This document shows positions 1 to 9,903 of a DNA stretch of 64,000 bases, piece after piece. Under the pieces are notes generated by a model. It did not search any database and had not been told where the DNA came from. It saw only the letters and a list, made by a program, of their open reading frames with translations. Source of the DNA: Cryptomeria japonica (taxonomy: Eukaryota; Streptophyta; Pinopsida; Cupressales; Cupressaceae); assembly GCF_030272615.1 (NCBI RefSeq), contig NC_081409.1:526306975-526370974 (forward strand), given 5' to 3'. Made by a program: the position numbers and the translations under genes. The first letter of the stretch is position 1; every line of letters starts with the position of its first letter.

Positions 1-1606
1 TACTCCGCAATATTCTTAAGGCACTCCTCAATTTTTTCCACTTTGGTGACTGTATCCGAGAGTGTTTTTTCACTAGTTTCCGCAAGGCTTTTTCTGTCCA
101 GCATCTCCTTTTCAATCTTCTCAAACTTGGGGTTAAAAGCATCTCTGATGTCTTCTACTTTAGCAATAGTGTTTTTCAGGTCCTTGATAGAGTCAGCCAT
201 TGTATTCCCCTCTCCAATATTAATGGTCTCCAGAATTAGGACTCTGTTGCATAGTTTTTTATACTCATCCACAACTTTCTCGGAACCATCAATGAGCCAT
301 TCAATCATTTTCATAAAACCATTCAAGGCCTTGGGAGGAGGGCCAGAAGAGGGAGTCACTTTTCCAGGGGTTACCTGTTCATCTTTAGGGATATGGAGGG
401 TGGAGATTGTGTCAACAACCCTGAGATTCTCTTCCATTATCTCCTTGTCCAGGCTGTGCTCGGCTTCCAGGGTCCTAGCTTGCTTGTCAGCTTTTGGTTC
501 CTTGCCAGTCTCCTCTTTTTTCTTATGCTTCTTCTGGGTCTGGGCTTGGTTTTTACTTTTCTTCTTCAGCGACCCCTTAGGGTTCTTCTTCTCCTTAGAA
601 TAATCTGAATCCTCTTCTTCTGAAGAGATGTTGATCAAGGGTTTTCTTTGAAGTTTTTTGCCCTTAGAAGATGAGGGTCTTGATTTCCTCTTCTTACTAC
701 TCTCATACTTTGAGTCATCAGAGCTATCCTCATTATCAGACGAGGAGTCATTGTCGGATTCCTCCTCCTTCAAAAAAGTAGAATCAGACATATCTTCCTC
801 AGAGTCCATAGAGAGCTACATCTGGTTAATTTGATTGGCCTTTAAATAGTCATAAATGAGGACCATAAGACCTTGGTGCATTGCGGTATCGCCCAGAGGA
901 TTCTCTTTGTAGGCTTTTAGGGAGGCATTCATTGAGCAAAGCAAGAAATAAGGAAAATTCACCTTATTATTATGCCTAAAATGGTTTAACAGAACAAAAT
1001 GATACCCATAGACTTTTGTAAACCTACCATCTAGAGTTATATACCGCATTAAAACAAAGAGAATTTCCCGCTAGGGTTTGGCAAAAGCCCTAGGTGGGTA
1101 ATAGGTTTTGCTCAACTTTACCAGTCTTTTTTTCTCTTTCTCAATAACCGGGTACCTTTCAATGGCTTCCCTACTGACCTTCATATCTCTGTAGAAGTTG
1201 CAACCTTCCTTGTTGAGACCCGTAGCTTTAGCAATTAAATCTTCATCAATTTCCACCATTTGATCACCCATTTTAAGCATGCCCTTCTTCCAATTTTTGT
1301 AGAAGAGGCTAGTTACCATACCATCATGGCCATTTAGTCTCTCTATGAAGTTCAACAGACCACCCTTCTACAAAATACCCCACACCTCATGCCCATGGTG
1401 TTGCTTCTCATAGTCAAATTTTGAAAATTGCAGAGTTGGTAAAACAGAGAGCTATTTGGAGCTAAAACAAATACCCAGAAAGCATGTGAGTTGTTGGCCT
1501 TAATGATCTGATTGATGATAAAACAAGTTTTGATGGCATTGATGTTATAATGAGTGATTTTCTCATTATAGAAATAACTCAAAGTGCTTACATCAGTACT
1601 TTTCAT
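1..1606 (-). pseudogene. LINE-1 third ORF: accessory protein with PMD-like motif and acidic tail (broken, partial)
   Basis: Starting at an ATG at 1606-1604, which overlaps the last codons of LINE-1 ORF2 in another frame, a reading frame runs leftward out of the window. One frameshift near 1415 and three in-frame TAG codons (1368-1370, 1071-1073, 816-818) break it; otherwise it stays open to base 1. The middle part contains KMGDQMVEIDEDLIAKATGL (about 1264-1205), resembling the G-x-x-h-x-I-x-x-x-x-h-x-x-x-TGL signature of plant mobile domain proteins. Then comes a helical stretch with GYHFVLLNHFRHNNKVNFPY (about 1000-940). From 809 leftward it is acidic and Ser-rich, then Lys-rich, then coiled-coil-like, open for about 270 codons. 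I do not recognise the family. Placement after ORF2 suggests a third LINE ORF, but a host sequence flanking the LINE cannot be excluded because no poly(A) is visible. Confidence 0.6.
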
Positions 1607-4600
1607 AATTACCCTGCCAATCAAGAGTCTTTGGGGTACTTCGATATCGTTCATCACTTATAATTTGTCTGACATCTTTGGGGATTCCACTCTCACCCAT
1701 CCACGTGGTAGTTGTCTCATTCTTAACCACCACATTTGCAGCCCAATCAGCAGAACAGTTGGCCTCCCGATAGATATGGGATATATGGCATTTTTTGAAG
1801 GTTTTAATGATGTCAATAGCAGAAATGATTATGTTGTGAATTGACAATGAGGGTTTTGAAGTCCCATTGAGGCACTTTATTATATTATTTGAGTCCCCCT
1901 CTATCCAAAGATAGGGGCAATTCCATTTTTTGGCTAGAATAATGCCTTGAAGAGCTGCCATAGCTTCTGCTTTATGATTGGTTTGTGTACCAATAGGGAC
2001 AGAAATCATCTCTTTGCAAATTCCTCTATGATCTCTAAGAATAGCTCCACAACCTGAAGGACCTGGGTTTCCTTTGGCTGCACCATCAAAATTGATTTTG
2101 AGGTAGCCTTGGGGAGGGGTTTGCCATTTAGCTTCAAGCCTTTTATTATAGCTGAGATTAGGACCATCAATGATCTTCATATTCCAAGCCCTTAAGATGT
2201 TTGACTCCAGGGAGTTGTTTGAGTAACAAGACCCCTCCATGATTCCCATATTTTCCTGGATAGCCCTTTGAATTTTTTGGAAAACAATATCATGATTTAG
2301 GGAAACATCCCTAAAGATTCGGTTCTTTCTTTCTTTCCAAAGACCCCACAAAATGTGAGGAAGAGAGAGCTACCACATACATCTCAGAAAAGAGTTAGTC
2401 CATTGAATTTGCCAGGAGGAGAACAAATCTATGATGTTACTAGGAAACACCCAGGCTAAACTAAAGCTCTTGAGGAAGCTTTCCCAAACAGAGGTTAAGA
2501 AGGAACAGTGGAGGGCAAGGTGGTCCGCAGACTCTTCCTCTTGAAGCACAACACACACCTATTTGGAAGGGCAAAACCTCTGCCTTTTAGGCTGTCAATA
2601 GTAAGGATCTTATTTTGGAGGATAGTCCAGAAGAAAAAATTGATTTTAGGAGTGAGACCTTTTATCCAAGCTTTAGACCAGAAAGGATTTATAGGAGGGG
2701 GGGGATAGGACACCATACATCAAAGACACAGTTAAAATACCTTTGGGATCATGCTTCCAAATTAGGGAGTCCTCTTCATTATTCAGCCAAATTGCAGACA
2801 GATGGGTCTTGAGCTTAGAAAGGCTAGGGTGGATACTATCAATATTCTGCCAATTGTTCCCATCCCAGTAATCTGCCACTAAGGAGCCAAAAGAGCCAAT
2901 ACAGGAAGGGGAATGGGAGGCCCATTCATGGGAATCCATTAGGGGTTTATCAAAAAGCCAGGGATCCTCCCAAAATCTAACTTTTCTGCCATTTCCAAGT
3001 TTCCATATCACTCCTTTAGCAATCAAATCTTTACATTTAGAAACATGGTTCCAAATATGGGATCCATTTATACTGAAATTCGAATTAAGAAAAGAAGAGA
3101 GAGAAGAAGACAGGAGGGAATACTTACTTCTCCAAATTTTGCACCATTCAGAATCAAAATGAAACCATCTCCAAACTTGTTTGGACAAGAGAGCTTCATT
3201 TAAAGTACGAATCCTCCTGAGACCCAGACCACCTTTGCTTTTCAGCCTACAGACCTGATCCCATGCCACCAAGGACATTCTTTGCTTTTCCTCAACCCCA
3301 GACCATAGGAATCTTCTTTGAACTTTCTTAATAGCTTCAGCATACTTGACTGGAATTTTGAAGAGACTAAGAGCATAAATAGGAATACTTTGAAGAGTAG
3401 CCTTAAGGAGAAGGATCTTACCAGCTTGACTTAAGAGGGCCCCTTTCCAACCTGCAAGTTTTTTGTGAAATTTGTCAACTAGAGAACTCCAGAAGGAATC
3501 AGAAGGGGCAATCCCCATGGGGAGTCCAATGTAGGTAGCAGGAAGGTTAGCAATCTTACACTCCAGAATTCTGCTAATCCTCTGTTGTCTTCTCTCAGGA
3601 GTATTAATGAAAAAGACATCTCTTTTGGCCCAGTTAATAAGCTGCCTCGTAGCAGAGGCAAATTTACACAGGGTACTCTTCAGTATTTTAGCTTCTGACA
3701 TACTTGATTCCCCCATAATTATTGTATCATCAACAAATTGTTGGTGTGAACAAATAAGGTCAGCAGAAGAAGGTTGGAGGCCCTTAAAGGACCCTTGCTG
3801 CACCAAATTTTCCATGGTCTGACCAAAGCATTCTGCCAATATAATGAAAAGGATGGGGGAGATAGGATCTCCTTGCCTAAGGCCTCTCGAGGCTTGGAAA
3901 AAAGTTGAAGGAGAACCATTGACAAGAACAACAAAAGACGTAGAAGTAGTAAGCTGGGAGAAAAGATCCACAACTCTAGGGGCAAACCCAAAAGAAGTGA
4001 GAGATTTCTAGAGAAGAGACCAGTCGACCCTGTCATAGGCTTTGGAGAGGTCAAGCTTAAGGATGAGACCCTACTTCTTAGCTCTAACAAGAGAGTGAAT
4101 GTTCTCATGAACTGTAATAATGGAATCCAGAATTTGTCTTCTAGGAACAAACCCATTTTGCTGGTGTTTAATTAAGGTAGGAAGGATATACAAAAGTCTA
4201 GTAGTCAGGACCTTAGAGATAATCTTGTAAAACGAGTTGCAAAGGCTAATAGGTCTGAAATTGTCCAAAGAGTTAGCACCTTGAATCTTGGGGATAAGAG
4301 AAATAAAAGTACCATTGATTTCTTTCAGGAGTTTTCTAGCCCCAAAGAATTCCTTAACCCCACTAGCTACATTAGTCCTGATAATATCCCAAAAATCTTG
4401 AAAAAAGAACATTGGGAAACCATCAGGTCCAGGTGCTTTGTTGCCATCAAAGGAGAAAACAACATTTTTAATTTCTGAGATAGAGGGAATGGATGAGAGG
4501 AAGGCATTGTTTTGGTCATCAATGAGAAGGAATGTTCTGAAGAAAAGAGGATTGGGCTTCAGCATCCAGACTATGATCCCTCTTTAGGAGGTCCGAGAAA

Positions 4601-5802
4601 TACCTCTTAGCTTCATTCCTTATTTCATCTTTCTTGACCAGCTCCCCACTTTCCACAACTAGCTTGTTCATTCTATTGACTGCTTTATGCTTGATAGTCG
4701 ACATATGGAAGAATCTTGTATTCCTGTCCCCTTCCTTGAGCCAAATGCATCTCGATCTCTGCTTCCAGAACATTTCCTCTTTGGCAATAATGTCATGGTA
4801 TTTCTTAAGGATCTCATTTTCATCAGCAATAGACACAGTACTGAAACCATCCTTCTGGATCTGGTCCTGTATTTCTTTAAGGTTTTCCTAATTTTCGCTC
4901 TTAGCCTCAAATATATTCCCAAAACTGGTCTTATTCCAGAGTTGAATGTTGTCCTTTACACTTTTGAGCTTCTTAACAACTTTGAACATAGCCATTCCCT
5001 CAACTTGGATACTCCACCATTTCTGAATATTTCTTTTAATGTCGAGGTGAAGGATCCACATTTTTTCAAATCTAAAGGGATAGTTTCTCCTTCTATTTAT
5101 CAAGTCAGCATTGAAGATGATTGGAAAATGATTGGATCTAGCCCGAATATGGGCAGACAAAGAACAGAAGTACTGACTATACCAGTCATTGGAAATGAGA
5201 GTTCTGTCAAGACGCACTTGGATAAGGTCATTACCATTTCGCCTGTTAGTCCAAGTGTAATTACAACCCTGTATCTCCAAGTCATTAAGAGCTTGGGAGT
5301 TAATAAAATCCATGAGGGCCATCCTACTTTCCAACTGAGGAGGATTGCCTCCAAATTTTTCCTCCTCTTTCAAAGGCGTGTTAAAGTCTCCCATAGCCAT
5401 CCAACTGAGATTTTTGAAGCTGTCCCTAGCCTGTCTGATCTTTTTCCAAAAAGAGTTTCTAGCCTTTAAGGTATTAGGAGCATAAATGTTTGTGAGAACC
5501 CATGAAGAACCATCTTTAAGGTGCTCAAATTTGATACAAGAAAAATTACTTTCTTGAATAATGACTTGACCTTTAACAATGTTAAGATTCCAGATGGTAG
5601 CAATGCCTCCAGAAGCACCCTCAAAACTACCCCCACTAACATTACCATTTTTGAAGAACTTCAAAGATTCAACTTTTTCTCTACTCATTTTGGTTTCTTG
5701 AATAAGAAAAATGTCATGATTACTATCTCTTATCATATTCCTAATAATTTCATGTTTATGGGGATTGTTTAGTCCCCTTATGTTCCAAGAAATTATCTTC
5801 AT
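1593..5802 (-). pseudogene. LINE-1 ORF2: endonuclease, reverse transcriptase, RNase H (broken)
   Basis: Domains in order: an APE-type endonuclease (5802 to about 4950; WNIRGL, QETKM, MGDFN, and RSNHFP where the usual SDH box has Asp replaced by Asn); a linker; a reverse transcriptase (about 4450-3400; NKAPGPDGFP, LRQGDPISP, and FVDD at the catalytic site); a zinc-binding zf-RVT domain (about 2716-2480); and RNase H (about 2110-1690; NFDGAAKGNPGPSG, KAEAMAAL, EGDSN, YREAN). In-frame TAGs lie at 4888, 4071, 4008 and 2370, and frameshifts near 4535, in a C run near 2700, and near 2540. The true stop is TGA at 1595-1593. The protein would nick target DNA and copy the element RNA by target-primed reverse transcription; this copy cannot. 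Confidence 0.92.
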
Positions 5803-5804
5803 AG

Positions 5805-7538
5805 CTACTTATCGATTCCCAACTCCTTGAGAGTTTTTTGAGTTCCATCTGCTATGTTCTTGCTGGCCTCCTTGTCTCTAAATTTTTGGTTAGAGGGCCA
5901 TCCTAGGGAAGAGAAAATGTATCCCACATCAACTTGAGCTATTCTGCTGGATTTCCTTATTAGAGATGTCGAGGAAGTTGCTGCTTTCTTGTTCCTATAT
6001 TTTGGTTGCTTCCATTCCGTTTCTATCACAGGAGCCATTTCCGGGTTGATGAGGATTTTGGAAATTTCTTCTTCATTACCCCATTTAGGAGTTCTTGAGT
6101 CAGTTGAAACATTGTTCACTGTTCTTGAATTCTGATCCAAATCCGAAAGATTCATACCCAAAATTGCACATTTTTGGGCTTCTTGAATTTCAAAACTAGG
6201 TATGGCTAGAGAAGAATCAGTCCTTTTAGTTTGGGGATCAGGGATCTCTCCTTCCTCAGGTTGGTAATCTCTTGCTTCCACTGCCTTGCTTTCATGTGTG
6301 TCATCTACCACTTCAGCTATCTCATTTGGAGGATCATTCTGATCTTTCATTTCCTTTTTTTGAGTTGTTCTTATGGGACTAGCTTTGGTTGTTTCATTTC
6401 TCTCTGCTTCCTATATTTTGGGACTGAAGAAAGAGTTTGAGGCTTCCTTCTGTTCCCCCAAAGGAAAAAAATGATTGGAATTTTCTTCCTTATTTTTTGT
6501 GTTTTTAACTTGCCACACCTGTTTCTCTGGCACCTTCTGACTTTCAATCTGAGGTTTAAGCTGCTTGGGTTCTACCTTTTGCTTGTTTGGGCAGGATTTT
6601 GCCCAATGACCTACTTTTTTACAGTGGAAGCACGCAAAAGGGATAGTTTCATATTTGATATGTTGTTTCCAGGTTCCCAGTTTTGAAACTAGGTCAATCT
6701 GTTTCGACATATCTACTTCAGGGGCTACTCCAACACAAAACCTTGCATGGGTTAATCTTCTTTTTGAAGTAGTGACTGGGTCTATAGAGAGAAGCTTGCC
6801 AAAAGAACTTGCTATTCCAGAGAAGATACTTTCTACCCAATATTCAAGAGGTAATCCTGGAAGCTTTATCCAAACTGGAACTTGGGCCAAAAGAGAATCA
6901 TTCATGTTTAGTTTCAGATGCCATTTTCTAAGAACCAGAGCTATCTTTCCTACCATCCAGGGGCTCCCGCACAAGATCTTAACCTTATCTTCTTCACACG
7001 AAAAGGAAAAAGACAGAAGACCTTTGGGTAGTGTCGAAACTTTAACATTTCCTTTAAGGGCCCATTTTTGTTTGACAAAGGCCCTGACAACTTCAATGTT
7101 AGGGTGCGAACCCATAAATTTCCCTACCAAGGAGTTCGACATACTATTGATATTATGGTCCAGAACCTGGTCAGGGATGGAGATAGCAAACTTACCACAA
7201 AAAGGGTCAGAAATATTCTTTACAGGAGGAAGGGAGGATTTACCAGTTGGTCTAGTTCCAAAAAGGGAAGACCATTTCTTTTTCTCCCTCCTGCTATCCT
7301 CGGGGTCATCTCGTGGAATGGGCCCCCCATTGGACCCTTCCCCCAGATGCCCAGATGAATCTGCTGTCACCTCAAGTAGAGTACCATCAGACTAAGAGTC
7401 AGCAACAGTGATTGGGAAGTCCGAGGGCTTGTCCTTATCACCAATAGGATCAACGCCATTGATCTGGCCGATCTCACCATTGTAACCAGGATTCCCGCCT
7501 TGCTGAGAGTTTGAAATTTGGGTTTTTTGGTTGCCCAT
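5805..7538 (-). pseudogene. LINE-1 ORF1: DUF4283-like nucleic-acid-binding protein with CCHC knuckle (broken)
   Basis: The start at 7538 (MGNQKTQISN) is chosen because it begins the conserved frame; the open frame extends to 7595. A DUF4283-like region (about 7120-6700; includes CGSPWMVGKIALVLRKW and WIKLPGLPLEYW) is followed by a zinc knuckle CFHCKKVGHWAKSC near 6636-6594. It then has a polar C-terminal tail down to the TAG at 5807-5805. Two in-frame TAG codons (7394-7392 and 6413-6411) interrupt an otherwise continuous frame. The stop and the ORF2 ATG are separated by two bases, which suggests ORF2 is translated by re-initiation. ORF1 proteins of this family coat the LINE RNA. Confidence 0.88.
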
Positions 7539-7640
7539 TATGGCGATTGTGTAATCTTGGGTGGGCCTCTTATTTGGTTTTTTATGTATGAGCAAGACCG
7601 GAGGTTTTCTTTACCTGGTTCTTTCCTATCAGTGCTCTTT

Positions 7641-7720
7641 GAATCAGGTTGTAAAAAAAATTATAAAAATTAATAAAATTTAGTGGTTCGCCACTTTTAT
7701 CAAAAAAAAAACAAAAACAA
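7641..7720 (+). repeat. LINE-like 3' end with stem-loop and poly(A), plus strand
   Basis: An AT-rich segment ends in a perfect stem-loop, AGTGG-TTCG-CCACT at 7682-7695, followed by TTTATC and a run of ten A from about 7702. A stem-loop just before poly(A) is the usual 3' end of a plant LINE or a SINE that uses LINE machinery. It sits directly against the 5' end of the minus-strand LINE-1. It could be a truncated second insertion or the other half of an inverted LINE-1 copy. Confidence 0.45.
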
Positions 7721-7984
7721 TTTATAGTCAAATTTAATTATAAATTAAATCAATACAATATATATATCCAACTATTTTATAACCAAATTTATTTTTAATT
7801 ATAAGCTTAATCAATACCAATTATATCCAAATTCTATATTAATTAATTTAAATTCCAAACAGGTTAATACAATTCAAATTTTAATAAATTCTTAGCTGAT
7901 AAAATTATAATAAATGAAAATGAAGCATTAGTCAATTTTTATTTTAAAACCACATTATAGAGGTGGTGAGAGGGTAAATAAAGG
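7721..7984. other. AT-rich gene-free stretch
   Basis: AT-rich sequence with AATTTAATTATAAATT-type words. I see no coding potential or element ends. Confidence 0.6.
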
Positions 7985-8118
7985 GGGAAGTAGGGAAGTG
8001 GGCCCATGGGCCCACCCCCCATCCCCTAACCCCCTGCAGACCACTATGTTGGCAGTGGCCGCAGGGAGTGGGATGGGTGGGGGTTTCCACCGCCCCACCC
8101 CACTTCCTACCTTCGGGA
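7985..8118. repeat. GC-rich foldback (imperfect inverted repeat)
   Basis: A GC-rich island in AT-rich surroundings folds on itself. The outer arm GGGAAGTGGG (about 7994-8003) pairs with CCCCACTTCCTAC (about 8098-8110). The inner arm CCCACCCCCCATCCCC (about 8011-8026) pairs with GGGATGGGTGGGGG (about 8070-8083). The loop is about 20-25 bases and itself contains CCACTA/GGCAGTGG. No ORF is present. It may be a small foldback element or a structured RNA locus. Confidence 0.6.
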
Positions 8119-8312
8119 AATAAATGGTTTTATTCTTACAAGAAACATCAGTTTATTAAATGTGGTCTTTCATGCACAAATCGATATTAATATCGTAATT
8201 CCAGTATATATATGGATTTACATATGTAAAATTTAGAGTTTTTTTAATTTATTTTTTTCCATTTACGCAGAGAGGGTAAAATATTGTTAAATCTGATTAG
8301 TGGAATACGGAC

Positions 8313-8373
<61 letters not shown>

Positions 8374-8699
8374 GTTTATAAATATTTGAAGGTCCATATA
8401 TATGGTTTTGTGATTTATTTTTCTTTCTAATTATTTATAGAGACAAAATAGCAAAGATAAAATAATGAACATATTTATTCACAAAGATAAAATAACAAAG
8501 TTATTTATTCATAGAGGGAGAAATTTAACGGATTATGCTTTGAGAGGTAAAAATTTTTCACAAAGAGGTAGATTCACTTTGAGAAATAAAAGTTTCCACA
8601 GAGAGATAGATTCTTACAAATTTCATTTACAGGGATAAAAATGTATTTTATTTATTTTCAAATCTGATTTTTAAATCATTTTGGTAAAAAAAGGTTTAT
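8119..8699. repeat. AT-rich gene-free stretch with (TA)n microsatellite
   Basis: A perfect TA run occupies about 8315-8372. The remainder has no coding potential. Words such as AGAGATAGATTC and AGAGGTAGATTC recur loosely around 8560-8610. Confidence 0.8.
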
Positions 8700-8779
8700 C
8701 CTAATATGTATATAGTTTAGACAACAAATTGAAATTAGAAGATAAATCTGTAGTTAATAAAAGGTATAATTTTGAAAAA

Positions 8780-9903
8780 ATGCAGAGGATTTCGCAAGAT
8801 ACAGATGGAGAGGCGAACGGAAAGGAGATTGGACTGGAAGGCGACGACAACGAGATGTTATTAACCATCGATGTTAGCGAAGAAATTGATGATGATATCA
8901 ACTTTTTAAAGGATCTGGCATTAATTTGCAGGTTTATCGGACCGAAAGCAGACAGGAAAACAATCAAAAATTGGATTGGAGAGACATGGAAAACACCGCA
9001 GATAACAAAATTTATGCCGAGAGGGTTCTTTATTGTGGTTTTGCGTCAGAGGAAGAACGGCAAAAGGTTTTGGACGGAGGGTTGTGGATTATGAATTTGA
9101 AACCGCTATATATTCAGAAGTGGTGCAGGAATTTCAATCCAATAAACACAGAGCCTTATGAAAAACCAATATGGATCTGTCTAAATAATTTGCCAATGGA
9201 ATACTGGTCCGAGGAAGCGATGGAAAAAATTGGCAGAACTTTGGGAACCCTAATGGAGGTTGATGCGGATATAGCGAATGGGAATTCATATCTTTACGCA
9301 AGAATAAAACTCACAGCGATCAAGAAGGTGCCACATCGAATTAAACTTAGAGGCCATGGAATGGAGTGGATCCAGAATATTGAAGTGGAGGAAGAGAAAT
9401 ATTATTGCTCTGGGTGTGGTCGTAGAAATCATTATTCAGACAAGTGCAGAAACAAAAAAACTGAGAAACAAGTATGGAGGGCAAAAAATGTGGCAGGAAC
9501 TGGAGAAAAAGAAGCACCTCCACAACAAAATTTTAGCGAACAGGAGATAGACAGCAATGGCACGAAACATAATGGAGTGGAATTAGAGGCCGAGGGAAAA
9601 AGAATAATAGGAACGGAGGAAAAAACTGGGAGAAATGATCCAATTGATCAAAATGAAATCGGATGGATAGATGAAGAACTGTCAGAAGAAGAAGAAGACA
9701 GAGATGAATTAGATACAACAGACACAAGGAACATTTGTCAGTCTGTGGTTAGGCCTATGGTGAAAGAGTTGCGAGGGAAAGGATGGAAGTCAAACAAAAC
9801 AAAAAGGGAGGAAGAAGCTTTGGAGAAAGGATTGATCAGTGTATCTGAATTCATGAATAGGATGTGTACCAAGGGAGTGAACCGCTCCCTTGGGAAGCAA
9901 TGA
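8780..9903 (+). pseudogene. LINE-2 ORF1: DUF4283-like protein with CCHC knuckle (frameshifted)
   Basis: The start at 8780 (MQRISQDTDG) follows an in-frame upstream extension to 8729. A DUF4283-like fold spans about 8900-9330, with a frameshift near 9015-9030 inside it. The knuckle CSGCGRRNHYSDKC lies near 9408-9450. The C-terminal third is acidic (ELSEEEEDRDELD) then basic. The stop TGA (9901-9903) shares bases with the ORF2 ATG (9900-9902), the arrangement used for termination-reinitiation. Expected role: RNA-binding coat of the LINE ribonucleoprotein. Confidence 0.88.

Larger units (their letters stand above)
1593..7640 (-). mobile_element. LINE-1: plant L1-type non-LTR retrotransposon
   Basis: Reading leftward the order is ORF1 (CCHC protein), a two-base gap, then ORF2 with endonuclease, reverse transcriptase, zinc-binding domain and RNase H. 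This is the standard plant L1 layout. All ORFs are decayed: six in-frame TAG codons and several frameshifts. The 5' end is near 7600-7640; the 3' end is not defined, since no poly(A) or TSD is visible on the left and an extra ORF follows on the same strand to base 1. The element is not a recent active copy. Confidence 0.9.

Noticed and set aside
43-608. Plus-strand hydrophobic frame at 43-603
   Set aside because: It is the complement of the acidic/Lys-rich minus-strand frame of the LINE-1 third ORF, which has the better protein composition.
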